DNA of 64,000 nt from Lysinibacillus composti. Its GTDB lineage: Bacteria > Bacillota > Bacilli > Bacillales_A > Planococcaceae. The position numbers and the translations under genes are program-made. The notes under the pieces were generated by a model. That model was not told the origin of the DNA. It ran no database searches and was given only the letters and a program-made list of their open reading frames with translations. Location of the stretch: positions 62,001 to 126,000 of the forward strand of contig NZ_JAFBDY010000007.1 of NCBI RefSeq assembly GCF_016908465.1, written 5' to 3'. Positions 44,042 to 53,314 of the stretch are shown here, piece after piece. How positions within the stretch are numbered: the stretch's first letter is position 1; the number at the start of each line of letters is the position of its first letter.

Positions 44042-44941
44042 GTGGAACTGTATACAAATTTACGAGCCGGGGAAAAAGGTGCATGGCTTTCAATTGGTAC
44101 ATATTTAATTTTGAGTTCACTGAAACTAATCATTGGATATATTGGGGCATCAGAAGCTTTAAAAGCTGATGGATTAAACAATACAACAGACATTATTGCA
44201 TCGATTGCTGTGCTTATCGGTTTAAGGATTTCACAACGACCACCTGATTCAAACCATCAATATGGCCATTTACGAGCTGAAACCATCGCTTCCGTTGTTG
44301 CATCTTTTATTATGATGGTGGTTGGTATTCAAGTTCTCTTTAGTTCTGTTATTAATTTATGGAACCCAGTCCGAGAAACTCCTTCAACACTGACTGCGTA
44401 TGTTGCTTTAGGAAGTGCACTAATTATGTATTTGGTGTACCGATATAATTTAGCTTTAGCTAAAAAGATTAACAGTTCTGCTGTAAAAGCCGCCGCATAT
44501 GATAATCGTTCAGACGCCCTTGTAAGTATTGGAACTGCCATTGGGATCTTTGGAGCAATCTTAGGCTTCCCAGTTATCGATACGATCACAGCGCTCATTG
44601 TCGGGTTAATTATTATTAAAACTGCGATTGAAATCTTTTGGGAGTCTGTTCAAACGCTAACGGACGCATTTGATATTGATGAAGCTGAGACGTTGTCAGT
44701 ACTCATAAAAAAAGTAGAAGGGGTTATTGAATTAATTGATTTTAAAGGACGATCTCATGGAAATATGAGCTTTATTGATGTAACTGTCACAGTAAACCCA
44801 CACTTAAATGTTTGGGAAAGTCACAAGATCACTGAAAAAATAGAATCTACAGTTAGACGGTTTAATCCATATTGTATGGTCCTTGTACATATCGAACCGT
44901 ACGAAACTAGAAAGCCAATGGAAGAAGACTTTCATTTTTAA
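44042..44941 (+). CDS. Cation diffusion facilitator family transporter
   Basis: The 299-residue protein starts at GTG 44042 (GGAGG seven bases ahead) and has six membrane helices with the metal-site pairs DGLNNTTDII in helix 2 and YDNRSDALVSIG in helix 5, followed by a cytoplasmic domain (VEGVIELIDFKGRSHGN, HIEPYE). CDF proteins swap Zn2+, Mn2+, Fe2+ or Co2+ for protons; the DxxxD pattern in both helices is like manganese exporters such as MneP/MneS of B. subtilis. It follows the CNNM transporter on the same strand, so the two may handle overlapping metals. Confidence 0.88.
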   Translation: MELYTNLRAGEKGAWLSIGTYLILSSLKLIIGYIGASEALKADGLNNTTDIIASIAVLIGLRISQRPPDSNHQYGHLRAETIASVVASFIMMVVGIQVLFSSVINLWNPVRETPSTLTAYVALGSALIMYLVYRYNLALAKKINSSAVKAAAYDNRSDALVSIGTAIGIFGAILGFPVIDTITALIVGLIIIKTAIEIFWESVQTLTDAFDIDEAETLSVLIKKVEGVIELIDFKGRSHGNMSFIDVTVTVNPHLNVWESHKITEKIESTVRRFNPYCMVLVHIEPYETRKPMEEDFHF

Positions 44942-44995
44942 CAAGTAATGTGGAGAACGTCCTTTGTAAAAAATACCGCTAACTCAACAAGCAAA

Positions 44996-45035
44996 AAAGG
45001 CATCTGAAGAGTTGAAGCTCCAGATGCCTTTAATT
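44996..45035. terminator. Bidirectional terminator between the CDF gene and yhcZ
   Basis: AAAGGCATCTG pairs with CAGATGCCTTT around a 15-base loop with its own small stem (GAG.TTGAA.CTC). T/A tracts on both sides suit both converging genes. Confidence 0.8.
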
Positions 45036-45118
45036 ATGTTCAAACATTATTGTTGAATATTTAGCTTGTATTCCTTGATCAATTAGCGAAAGATGACCTC
45101 CCCATATTAATGGTAGTT

Positions 45119-45769
45119 TCAATTTATTCCGCTTCCTTCTGTTAAATTATGTTTAACAGCATATAATGCCGCTTGAGTGCGATCTTGTACTTCAAGTTTT
45201 GTAAAAATATTTGAGATATGTGTTTTAACTGTTTTTTCAGTTACAAATAAAGATGAAGCAATTTCTCGGTTACTTTTTCCTTTTGTTAACTCTGCTAATA
45301 CATCCTGTTCTCTTGGTGTTAACGGACTTTTTATGTGTGGTAAGTTCTTCTCTTCTTTTTTTCGTTCTTCTAATTGAGATGTTGCGACCGGGTGCATAAT
45401 ATTTTCCCCATTCATAATTCTTCTTATTGAATTTACTAAATCATCTGGTTCAATATCTTTTAATTGATAGCCTGCTGCCCCCGCTTCAATTGCAGGTAAT
45501 ACGTGGTCTTTATCTGAAAAACTAGTTAACATTAAAACCGCTACATTTGGCCATTTTGCCTTTATTTTTTTGGTCGCTTGAATACCATCCATTTCAGGCA
45601 TTACAAGATCCATTAAGACAATATCAGGTTGCAAATTTTCAACAAGCAAAACGGCTTCAACGCCATTTTTTGCTTCTCCTACTACCTCGATATCTTTTTG
45701 TGTTTTCAAAAAGAACAGCAGCCCTCTTCTCACAACATGGTGATCATCCGCAATTAATACTCGAATCAT
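45119..45769 (-). CDS. yhcZ: NarL-family response regulator (YhcZ-like)
   Basis: A receiver domain (IRVLIADDHHVVRRGL, Asp in DIVLMDLVMPEMDG) and a LuxR-type helix-turn-helix (LTPREQDVLAELTKGKSNREIASSLFV, read in parts, TEKTVKTHISNIFTKL) make a 216-residue NarL-type regulator. It lies 12 bp after the kinase gene and corresponds to YhcZ of B. subtilis. ATG 45769 has GGGGGG six bases ahead; ATG 45775 abuts that run. Targets are unknown. Confidence 0.9.
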   Translation of the reverse strand: MIRVLIADDHHVVRRGLLFFLKTQKDIEVVGEAKNGVEAVLLVENLQPDIVLMDLVMPEMDGIQATKKIKAKWPNVAVLMLTSFSDKDHVLPAIEAGAAGYQLKDIEPDDLVNSIRRIMNGENIMHPVATSQLEERKKEEKNLPHIKSPLTPREQDVLAELTKGKSNREIASSLFVTEKTVKTHISNIFTKLEVQDRTQAALYAVKHNLTEGSGIN

Positions 45770-45780
45770 CTTCATCCCCC

Positions 45781-46896
45781 CTAATATGGCAAACGGATTA
45801 ATAATTCCGTACCCTTTCCTATTTCACTTACCCAATCTGCTGTACCACCAATCGCAACCGCGCGATCACGAATTGATTGTAAGCCAATTGATGGAATCGT
45901 AACATCAGGGTCAATAGCAAAGCCTCTGCCCTCATCTTTAATAACAAGTAAAATATCTGTTGATGTAACCGTCATATAAATAACTGCTTCTTGTACACCT
46001 GCATGTTTTCTTACATTATTTAGCGCTTCTTGGGCAATCCGATATAAAGTTTCCTCCACTCGAGATGGAAATTGTAAAACGCCAGAAACATTAACCGTTA
46101 ACTTAATGCCCAACATTTCAGAATAAGCTTTAATGGCATCTATAATTCCACTTTCTAATCCCTTAGGCCTTAATTGCCAAATAAGAGCTCTCATTTCTGT
46201 TAATGCTTCTTGGGTAAGTTGTTGTATTTCTTTAAACGTTTCCTTAATTTCTTGCCCTTCACTCATTTCAATCCCTGCTCGTGCAGTTAACGTAACAGAA
46301 AATAATAATTGATTAACGGAATCATGAAGGTCCCGAGCCAGACGATTACGTTCATTTAATAAAGCCATTTCCTGTTCTTGTTTTGTTAAATGGATTCGTT
46401 TGATTGCAGAACCCATCTGAAAAGCGACAGATTCAAGAAGTTCTAACTCTTCATCAGAGAAACTTTCAATATGTGGTGAAGCAACATTTAATAGACCGAA
46501 TCGTTCTCCCCCAGATTGTAAAGGAACAGTGGCGTGGTGCGTGATTCCATCCGTATCCCCTACATTTGCCTCAATTGCACTCTCCAATCGTTGACATTCA
46601 ATAATATTGGACGCTTTTTTTAACTGATCATTTCGAAAGCGAGAAACACACCAACATCCTCCATTTTTCAAGTACTGACAACCATTAAATTCAAGTGCAT
46701 CTGGTAATTTTTCATGAACTACTAGCTCAGACTTCCCTTTCTTATTAATAAAAAAAATCCAACCTGTACTAAAATTCGTTCCATTTAAAAATTTACATAA
46801 TGCACCCTTTAACATCGGAACCATTTCCGTTTCTTCATTAAGAAGTTCTGCAATTTCTTTTAAAATTGTTATATTCGAATGATCGTTCATTGCCAT
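45781..46896 (-). CDS. yhcY: GAF-domain sensor kinase (YhcY-like)
   Basis: The 371-residue soluble kinase has a GAF domain (about residues 15-165, containing NGCQYLKNGGCWCVSRFRND with three clustered Cys), a HisKA_3 dimerisation domain with phosphoacceptor His in NRLARDLHDSVNQLLFS, and an HPK7-type ATPase (EALNNVRKHAG, DEGRGF, GLQSIRDRA). B. subtilis YhcY has the same layout and partner. The Cys cluster in the GAF domain could bind an iron-sulfur cluster or other cofactor and sense redox or gas, an inference. The start at 46896 follows AGAGGA. Confidence 0.88.
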   Translation of the reverse strand: MAMNDHSNITILKEIAELLNEETEMVPMLKGALCKFLNGTNFSTGWIFFINKKGKSELVVHEKLPDALEFNGCQYLKNGGCWCVSRFRNDQLKKASNIIECQRLESAIEANVGDTDGITHHATVPLQSGGERFGLLNVASPHIESFSDEELELLESVAFQMGSAIKRIHLTKQEQEMALLNERNRLARDLHDSVNQLLFSVTLTARAGIEMSEGQEIKETFKEIQQLTQEALTEMRALIWQLRPKGLESGIIDAIKAYSEMLGIKLTVNVSGVLQFPSRVEETLYRIAQEALNNVRKHAGVQEAVIYMTVTSTDILLVIKDEGRGFAIDPDVTIPSIGLQSIRDRAVAIGGTADWVSEIGKGTELLIRLPY

Positions 46897-47093
46897 TCCG
46901 ATTCCTCTATTCAAAAATTTAATATTGTTTTTATCATATCATTTGTGCCTAGCCAAACGCATTTGTTCGGTTCTCATACTTTAGATTGAAATTTACTTTT
47001 ACTAACAGTTATTGGAATAAAATTGTAATTTTAATAGATTTATATATGTTGTATAATACTTACATGTTATATGTTACTAGGGGGGAAGAAACA

Positions 47094-47714
47094 ATGCAGA
47101 CTGTGTTTACATCAAGCTCCAGCGCTTACCGACTTGCTTATGAAACGATTCGAAATCAAATATTAGGTGGCGAACTAGATGGCGGCACGAAACTAGTGGA
47201 AGAAAGACTTGCAGAAGATATTGGTGTTAGTCGCACACCAATTCGTGAAGCTATACGACATTTGGAACAAGAAGGACTAATCAGAAATAAACGCGTATAC
47301 AAACCAACAAAAGAAGATTTAATTCATGCATTTGAATTTAGATCATTGATAGAATGTTACGCTATTCAACAAGCAGCCAAAAACATGTCAGTAGAAAAGT
47401 TAGAAGAACTCAAACTAGCGCTAGACGATTCCCAAAAAGGAGAAACGGCTCACATAGTTGCCGCGAACAAACGCTTCCACAATATTATTTTATCTGAGTG
47501 TAATAACCCAGTGTTGATTCGTACTTCCGAACAAATGGATTCTACTATACATATAGCTAGCCAAAAGTTAGTACAAAATAAACGACCTTTATTATATGAG
47601 GAACATAGACAGTTATATCATGCTATAAAAGACAGAGATGAAAGCTTAGCTGCTGAACTAATGAAAAAGCACTTAAATAATGATTTAAGCTTCATGCTAC
47701 AGTTAATTGAATAA
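47094..47714 (+). CDS. GntR-family regulator with FCD domain
   Basis: From ATG 47094 (GGGGGG and AAGAAAC ahead) the 206-residue protein has a winged-helix start (AYRLAYETIRNQILGGEL, RLAEDIGVSRTPIREAIRHLEQEGLI read in parts) and a C-terminal all-helical FCD effector domain (about 80-200; FRSLIECYAIQQAA, NKRFHNIILSECNNPVL, EHRQLYHAIKDRDE). FCD regulators respond to small carboxylates or sugar acids. The longer reading from 46986 has no ribosome binding site. It stands alone, divergent from yhcY, so its targets are elsewhere or itself. Confidence 0.88.
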   Translation: MQTVFTSSSSAYRLAYETIRNQILGGELDGGTKLVEERLAEDIGVSRTPIREAIRHLEQEGLIRNKRVYKPTKEDLIHAFEFRSLIECYAIQQAAKNMSVEKLEELKLALDDSQKGETAHIVAANKRFHNIILSECNNPVLIRTSEQMDSTIHIASQKLVQNKRPLLYEEHRQLYHAIKDRDESLAAELMKKHLNNDLSFMLQLIE

Positions 47715-47719
47715 AACAT

Positions 47720-47775
47720 GTGAAAGACTACCTTAAGGGCGAAAATGAAAACGCTTTATATAGTAGTCTTTTATT
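47720..47775 (+). terminator. Terminator after the GntR gene
   Basis: AAAGACTAC pairs with TAGTAGTCTTT across a long loop with an internal GCG/CGC stem, followed by TATTCTTTT. Confidence 0.75.
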
Positions 47776-47874
47776 CTTTTATTCGTGCTGTGGACCAAAT
47801 CAATTTCATTTACTTCTATTTATGAACCATCTATAATCAAAACAACGAGAGAAAATCTTTTTAGGAGATAAAAA

Positions 47875-48300
47875 ATGAATAAAAAACTTGAGAATAGTTT
47901 ACTATTTATATGGCTCACATCACTAGTAGCAACACTAGGTTCCCTCTACTTTTCTGAAATACGCCAATATGAACCTTGCGAATTGTGTTGGTATCAACGT
48001 ATTTTAATGTATCCGATTTTGCTTTTAACTACCGTAGCATACATACAAAAAAATGTAAGAATCGCCGTGACAACAGCAGTATTCTCGTGTATTGGTGGAG
48101 CTATTTCCCTATATCATTATGGTATTCAAAAACTTGACTTCTTATCTGAGTCAGCACCTGCTTGCGGACGAGTACCATGTACAGGTCAATATATTAACTG
48201 GTTTGGCTTTATTACTATTCCATTTTTAGCATTAACTGCATTCATTTTAATTGCTATTACGAGTTTTTATATGATTAAACAAATAAAGGAGGAAAAGTAA
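47875..48300 (+). CDS. bdbC: Disulfide bond formation protein BdbC (DsbB family)
   Basis: The 141-residue protein has four membrane helices and the two Cys pairs of DsbB-type enzymes: C35-C38 in EPCELCWYQR and C97/C102 in APACGRVPC. It reoxidises a thiol oxidase on the outside by passing electrons to quinone. One base separates it from the next gene, a membrane-anchored thioredoxin-fold protein, its likely partner. In B. subtilis BdbC is needed for competence and for stability of some secreted proteins. AGGAGATAAAAA precedes the ATG. Confidence 0.92.
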   Translation: MNKKLENSLLFIWLTSLVATLGSLYFSEIRQYEPCELCWYQRILMYPILLLTTVAYIQKNVRIAVTTAVFSCIGGAISLYHYGIQKLDFLSESAPACGRVPCTGQYINWFGFITIPFLALTAFILIAITSFYMIKQIKEEK

Positions 48301-48301
48301 T

Positions 48302-48772
48302 TTGAAAAAACTTGGAATTATTGGTGGAGTTGTCATTGTTTTATTTATAGTAATTATTTTATTAACAAATCTTTCAAACAAAGATAAATTAGAAAATAAT
48401 CCATACGGAACGAATAATTTACGTCAATCTACTATTGATTTATTAGATGATGAAAATTACCAAAATATAATATTACCGGATGCACTAGAAGAAAAGATTG
48501 CTTCGGGAGAACCGGTAACGGCTTATTTATTTAGTCCTGAATGCCCTCACTGTAAAAATATGACGCCGAAATTAATGCCGATTGCAGACGAAATGGGTGT
48601 AGAAATTGACCAGTTAAACATTCTAGAATATCAAGCTGGCTGGGATGACTACAATGTAGAAGCAACACCTACTTTAATCCACTTTAAAGACGGCAAAGAA
48701 GTGAATCGTTTAGTGGGCGATGCACCAGAAGAAACAATCCGTCAGTTTTTCAATGAAGTTGTTTTAAAATAA
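48302..48772 (+). CDS. Membrane-anchored thiol oxidoreductase (BdbA/D-like)
   Basis: The 156-residue protein starts at TTG, one base after the bdbC stop, with GGAGG in the end of bdbC. A membrane anchor (about residues 4-22) is followed by a thioredoxin fold with active site C81-P-H-C84 in SPECPHCKNM and the cis-proline in EATPTLIHF. CPHC is typical of oxidases rather than reductases. It should form disulfides in exported proteins and be recycled by BdbC. It is shorter than BdbD and lacks the inserted helical domain, so it is closer to BdbA or a thioredoxin. Confidence 0.87.
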   Translation: MKKLGIIGGVVIVLFIVIILLTNLSNKDKLENNPYGTNNLRQSTIDLLDDENYQNIILPDALEEKIASGEPVTAYLFSPECPHCKNMTPKLMPIADEMGVEIDQLNILEYQAGWDDYNVEATPTLIHFKDGKEVNRLVGDAPEETIRQFFNEVVLK

Positions 48773-48782
48773 TTGTAATAAG

Positions 48783-48816
48783 TAAATCGTGTTCTTAAGG
48801 AGCACGATTTTTTTAT
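48783..48816 (+). terminator. Terminator after the thiol oxidoreductase gene
   Basis: AATCGTGTTC pairs with GAGCACGATT around TTAAG, followed by TTTTT. The next gene's ribosome binding site begins immediately after. Confidence 0.88.
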
Positions 48817-48832
48817 GGAGGATCGATCTAAC

Positions 48833-49669
48833 ATGTTTCAATACGAAATTATACAAAACGGATTAACCGTTGAAGATTTACTACGCAATAATTGGCGTTT
48901 AGGAAAGAAGCTAGTTCATGAGTTAAGGATGGCAAAGGCTGTCACTTTAAAGGATGGTACACCAGTTTTATGGAAGGACAGGCTTGAAAAAGGAACAATT
49001 CTTCAATTTAGATTTGATATTCCCGAGTCTAGCTATATTCCCACTGAAAAATGTGAAGTAACGATTCAATATGAAGATGATCATTGTTTAATTGTTTCCA
49101 AACCTAAAGGGATGTCAACTCACCCTAATGATGAGTGGGATCGCGATACTTGCATGAACCACGTAATGGCACATATCCAATCCAATGGTGGGCATTACGC
49201 AGAGCATGTTCACCGTTTAGATCGCGGTACAAAAGGATTACTACTTGTAGCAAAGCATCCAATTGCAAAATCGATATTTGATCGAATGATTGAAGAGAAA
49301 ACAATAATTCGAACGTATCAAGCGGAAGTGCAAGGAAATATTCGAGAAACAAGTGGAACGATTAAAGAACCCATTGGAAAAGACCGACACCACGCAACAC
49401 GTCGAGTTGTTTCAGCATCAGGCCAACATGCTGTCACTCATTTTGAAGTAGTAAAACGATTTAAAAATACTTGTGTAGTACGCCTAATTCTTGAAACAGG
49501 TCGTACACATCAAATCCGTGTTCATATGTCTTATATTGGTCATCCCATCGTAGGAGACACGATGTATAATGCACGTGAAACGGCATCTGGCGATTACGAA
49601 TTACATGCAATTCAACTCGAATTCGACCATCCGTTTCTAAATGAAAGAATTATTGTAGAGGATCAATAA
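48833..49669 (+). CDS. RluA-family 23S rRNA/tRNA pseudouridine synthase (YhcT-like)
   Basis: The 278-residue enzyme carries the catalytic Asp in VHRLDRGTKGLLLVAKH and the downstream RTYQAEVQG, ATRRVVS and RLILETGRTHQIRVHMSYIGHPIVGD (read in parts) motifs of RluA-type synthases. The S4-like N-terminal part is short. B. subtilis YhcT is the equivalent and lies near yhcY/yhcZ. Its exact uridine target is not known. GGAGGA lies ten bases before ATG 48833; an ATG at 48815 sits in the terminator T-run. Confidence 0.9.
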   Translation: MFQYEIIQNGLTVEDLLRNNWRLGKKLVHELRMAKAVTLKDGTPVLWKDRLEKGTILQFRFDIPESSYIPTEKCEVTIQYEDDHCLIVSKPKGMSTHPNDEWDRDTCMNHVMAHIQSNGGHYAEHVHRLDRGTKGLLLVAKHPIAKSIFDRMIEEKTIIRTYQAEVQGNIRETSGTIKEPIGKDRHHATRRVVSASGQHAVTHFEVVKRFKNTCVVRLILETGRTHQIRVHMSYIGHPIVGDTMYNARETASGDYELHAIQLEFDHPFLNERIIVEDQ

Positions 49670-49683
49670 AAAAACCAATAGAA

Positions 49684-49722
49684 AAGACTCAGGTGGTTGA
49701 GTTAAAACCTCCTGAGTCTATT
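49684..49722. terminator. Bidirectional terminator between the rluA-type and reductase genes
   Basis: AGACTCAGGTGGTT pairs with AACCTCCTGAGTCT around GAGTTAA; A-run on the left, TATTTTA on the right. Confidence 0.85.
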
Positions 49723-49725
49723 TTA

Positions 49726-50547
49726 TTAAAAGTTGAAGTTATCTGGATCTGAACCTGTGCGGTGGAATGTATTTAAAGCTGTAATAGTTGCAACTTCTTC
49801 ATTCGTTAATGCAAAATCAAAGACATTCAAGTTTTCTTTAATACGTTCTGGTGTGACAGATTTAGGAATTGCAATATTACCAATGTCTAAGTGCCATCTT
49901 AAAACGATTTGTGCTGCGCTTTTATTATATTTCTCTACTAATTTTTTAATCACAGGATGTGTAAAGACAATACCTGTGCCAAGTGGAGCCCAAGCTGTTA
50001 CTGCAATATTATTAGCTGAGCAGAACTCACGTAACGCATTTTGCGATAATGAAGGATGACATTCGATTTGATTTACCATTGGTTTCACATTTGCCACTTC
50101 AAATACTTCTTTTAAATGATGCTCGTGGTGATTTGAAACACCTGGTACACGAATTAATTTCTCTTCATATAGACGTTCAATTGCTTTATATGTGTCAGCT
50201 AACGTTGGCTTTGGCCAATGTGTTAAATATAAATCAACATAATCTAGTCCTAATTTCTTTAATGATGTCTCAAAGGCACGCAATGTGTTATCAAAGCCTT
50301 GATCGGCATTCCAAACTTTTGTTGTAATGAAAAGCTCTTCACGAGGAACTCCCGAATCTTTAATAGCTTTTCCAACTGCTTCTTCATTTTCGTAAATTGC
50401 TGCTGTATCAATTGCACGATATCCTGCATTTAATGCTTCAATTACCCCTTGGTATGCTACATCGTGTTCTTTCATTCGAAAAACGCCGTAACCTAGACGA
50501 GGCATTTCTACTCCATTTGCTAAAGTGATTGTTTTAGAAATTGTCAT
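49726..50547 (-). CDS. Aldo/keto reductase (first of a tandem pair)
   Basis: The 273-residue TIM-barrel enzyme has the AKR catalytic set: Asp in GYRAIDTAAIY, Tyr in the same phrase, Lys in EELFITTKVWN and His in DLYLTHWPKP; the NADPH-binding end reads VLRWHLDIGNIAIPKSVTPERI. It resembles B. subtilis YvgN/YtbE, which reduce glyoxal and methylglyoxal. It is about 60 per cent identical by eye to the gene upstream, so the pair arose by tandem duplication. The 26-bp gap and GGGGAGA site indicate an operon with its twin. Confidence 0.92.
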   Translation of the reverse strand: MTISKTITLANGVEMPRLGYGVFRMKEHDVAYQGVIEALNAGYRAIDTAAIYENEEAVGKAIKDSGVPREELFITTKVWNADQGFDNTLRAFETSLKKLGLDYVDLYLTHWPKPTLADTYKAIERLYEEKLIRVPGVSNHHEHHLKEVFEVANVKPMVNQIECHPSLSQNALREFCSANNIAVTAWAPLGTGIVFTHPVIKKLVEKYNKSAAQIVLRWHLDIGNIAIPKSVTPERIKENLNVFDFALTNEEVATITALNTFHRTGSDPDNFNF

Positions 50548-50573
50548 TCAAATCTCCCCTTTACCCTATTTAT

Positions 50574-51404
50574 TTAAAAATCAAAATGGAAATTGTCCGG
50601 ATTTTGACCGAAACGTTGATTTTTGTTTAAGTTATTTAATTGTGTAATCTGTTCGTCGGAAAGTTCAAAATCAAAAATTTGCATGTTTTCCTCGATGCGA
50701 TTTGGTGTTACAGATTTAGGAATAGAAATGATGTCATGTTGGTAATGCCAACGTAACACAACCTGTGCTGCTGTTTTGCCAATCGCATTTGCAATGTTTA
50801 CAATTGTCTCATCTTGTAACACTCCACCTCTACCTAGAGGGGACCATGCAGTTACGGCTATATCGTTTTCAGTACAGAAACTGCGTAACTCTTGTTGTGA
50901 TAAGTAAGGATGTAATTCAATTTGATCTACCATTGGTTTAACGTTTGCTTTCGCAAAGATTTTTTCCAAGTGATGTTGATGGTGATTTGAAACGCCAGGT
51001 ACTCGAATTAGCTTCTCTTCATATAGACGTTCAATTGCGCGATACGTATCCACTAATTTATCTTCAACAGGCCAGTGTGTTAAATATAAATCGAGATACT
51101 CCAAACCTAATTTTTTTAAAGAAGTTTCAAAAGCTCTTAAAGTTAAATCGTAGCCTTGGTCTTTATTCCATACTTTTGTCGTAACAAAAATCTCTTCTCT
51201 TGGAACACCTGATTCACGTATAGCAATTCCGACTTCCTCTTCATTTCCATATAAAGCAGCAGTATCAATAGCTCTATATCCAACTTCAAGTGCTTTTTTC
51301 ATCGCTTGAATGGATTCTTCACGGTCAGTCATTTTAAAAACGCCTAAACCTAAATAAGGCATCTCAACTCCATTAGCCAATTTTTTAGTTGGAATGATTG
51401 TCAT
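50574..51404 (-). CDS. Aldo/keto reductase (second of a tandem pair)
   Basis: From ATG 51404 (GAGGAGGG ahead) the protein has 276 residues with the same catalytic set as its neighbour: GYRAIDTAALYGNEEEVG, EEIFVTTKVWNKDQGYD, YLDLYLTHWPVEDK and VVLRWHYQHDIISIPKSVTP. Differences cluster in loops around the substrate pocket (GRGGVLQDE against GTGIVFTH), so the two may prefer different aldehydes. Physiologically such enzymes detoxify methylglyoxal and other reactive carbonyls. The longer reading from 51452 precedes the ribosome binding site. Confidence 0.92.
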   Translation of the reverse strand: MTIIPTKKLANGVEMPYLGLGVFKMTDREESIQAMKKALEVGYRAIDTAALYGNEEEVGIAIRESGVPREEIFVTTKVWNKDQGYDLTLRAFETSLKKLGLEYLDLYLTHWPVEDKLVDTYRAIERLYEEKLIRVPGVSNHHQHHLEKIFAKANVKPMVDQIELHPYLSQQELRSFCTENDIAVTAWSPLGRGGVLQDETIVNIANAIGKTAAQVVLRWHYQHDIISIPKSVTPNRIEENMQIFDFELSDEQITQLNNLNKNQRFGQNPDNFHFDF

Positions 51405-51648
51405 AGAATTCCCTCCTCTATCAAATACCTTTATTATACATTTCGCTTTCATATAATTGTAATGAAATTACTCGGGATTTGAATAATTTATTAACTATTA
51501 GCTAGATTTCAGCCTGCAAAAATTACTTTTAAATAGATTCTAATGATTCTCGTTATAAAAGCCATGTTCTACAAATATATTGCTTTAAGTCTTTGTGATT
51601 TCACAACCATGTTAGTTAAGAATTCTTAAAGATTAGGAGATGGTCTAT

Positions 51649-53265
51649 ATGATGATGGAAACCCCTCTATTATTAACAAGTTTTTTAAAACGTGCTGAAA
51701 GATATTATCCTGAGAAGCTAATAATTTCAAGAACAAGTGCACAAAAAACGCATAGAATTCCATATAAAGATTATGTAAAAAGAACTCGAAAGCTTGCCGA
51801 TGCTCTAACAAAACTTGGCATGACACGTGGTACAAAAGTTGGTTCTTTCGCTTGGAATCACCACCGACATTTAGAAGCGTATTTTGCTGTGCCTTGTGCG
51901 GGTGCAATCCTTCATATGATTAACATCCGATTATCTCCTGAACATATTATCTATGTTATTAACCATGCAGAAGATGAAATTTTACTAATTGATGGAGACC
52001 TATTCCCTTTATTTGAAAAGGCTATTCCTTATTTAAAAACGGTAAAACATATCATTGTGATGCAAGACGACTTCACTGTTCCATCATCAAGTTTCCCTAA
52101 TGTTTACTCTTATGAACAACTACTTTCAGAAGCATCCGATGAATACGAATTTCCGGAAGACTTAGATGAAAATAGTCCCGCAGGTATGTGTTATACAAGT
52201 GCAACTACTGGAATGCCAAAAGGTGTCACCTATACACATCGAAGCTTAGTCTTGCATAGCCTTACCCTTGGCTTATCGGATACACTTGGTCTGTGTGAAA
52301 AAGATGTGATCATGCCGGTAGTCCCTATGTTCCATGTCAATGCATGGGGAATGCCTTTTGCAGCAGTAAACTTTGGAACAACTCAAGTATTACCAGGTCC
52401 AATGTTTACCCCAGCTCTTCTGTTAGATTTGATTGAGCAAGAGAAAGTAACGACTACTGCTGGAGTACCGACAATTTGGTTAGGAGTTGTTCAAGAACAA
52501 GAAAAGAATCCCCGTGACCTATCATCACTGCGATCCATTGTTTGTGGAGGATCTGCTTCACCAAAAGGGTTGATTAAAACATTTGAAGAAAAATATAACA
52601 TTCCCTTTATTGTTGGCTATGGCATGACTGAGACAAGTCCTATTGTCAGCCTTTCAAACTACACAACAGCTATGGAAGATTGGACCGCTGAAGAGAAAAT
52701 TAACATTCGTGCAACACAAGGGTTAACTGTCCCACTATTAGAAACGGAAGTAGTGAATGAACAAGGAGAAGTACCTTGGGATGGTGCAACTATGGGGGAA
52801 CTTCGCATTCGCGGACCTTGGATTGCTAACGAATATTATAATGATGAACGAACAGCTGAGGCATTTAAAGATGGCTGGCTTTATACAGGTGATATCGCAG
52901 TTGTAACACCAGAAGGCTATATTAAAATTACAGACCGTACAAAGGATTTAATCAAAAGTGGTGGTGAATGGATTTCATCAGTCGATTTAGAAAATGCCCT
53001 AATGACACATGAAGCTGTATTTGAAGCGGCAGTTATCGCCATCCCTCATGAAAAATGGCAAGAACGTCCATTGGCATGTGTTGTTTTAAAAGAAGGTTTA
53101 AAAGTCACAAAAGAAGAGTTAATAAGCTATTTAGAAAATCAATTTGCTAAATGGTGGTTACCAGATGATGTGGTGTTTTTAAAAGAGATCCCAAAAACTT
53201 CAGTTGGTAAATTCCTAAAAGCCCGTCTGCGTGAAGATTTAAAAAATTATCAAGTCAATTCCTAA
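51649..53265 (+). CDS. Fatty-acid/medium-chain acyl-CoA ligase
   Basis: The 538-residue adenylating enzyme has the AMP-binding P-loop CYTSATTGMPKGVTYTHR (one position, YTSATTG, in place of the usual YTSGTTG), the middle motif GYGMTETSPIV, the hinge and ATP motif GWLYTGDIAVVTPEGYIKITDRTKDLIKSGGEWIS (read in parts), and the C-terminal catalytic Lys in KTSVGKFLK. It resembles the AlkK/medium-chain group of acyl-CoA synthetases. ATG 51649 is nine bases after AGGAG. It stands alone with its own terminator; the left window edge holds a second, different ligase. Confidence 0.9.
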   Translation: MMMETPLLLTSFLKRAERYYPEKLIISRTSAQKTHRIPYKDYVKRTRKLADALTKLGMTRGTKVGSFAWNHHRHLEAYFAVPCAGAILHMINIRLSPEHIIYVINHAEDEILLIDGDLFPLFEKAIPYLKTVKHIIVMQDDFTVPSSSFPNVYSYEQLLSEASDEYEFPEDLDENSPAGMCYTSATTGMPKGVTYTHRSLVLHSLTLGLSDTLGLCEKDVIMPVVPMFHVNAWGMPFAAVNFGTTQVLPGPMFTPALLLDLIEQEKVTTTAGVPTIWLGVVQEQEKNPRDLSSLRSIVCGGSASPKGLIKTFEEKYNIPFIVGYGMTETSPIVSLSNYTTAMEDWTAEEKINIRATQGLTVPLLETEVVNEQGEVPWDGATMGELRIRGPWIANEYYNDERTAEAFKDGWLYTGDIAVVTPEGYIKITDRTKDLIKSGGEWISSVDLENALMTHEAVFEAAVIAIPHEKWQERPLACVVLKEGLKVTKEELISYLENQFAKWWLPDDVVFLKEIPKTSVGKFLKARLREDLKNYQVNS

Positions 53266-53267
53266 TA

Positions 53268-53314
53268 GAAACGCCGTATTCAAAAGAACATTAATTGAAT
53301 ACGGCGTTTTCTTA
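53268..53314. terminator. Terminator after the acyl-CoA ligase
   Basis: AAACGCCGTATTCAA pairs with TTGAATACGGCGTTT around a 13-base loop, followed by TCTTAA. It overlaps the end of the converging small gene and can serve both. Confidence 0.9.
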
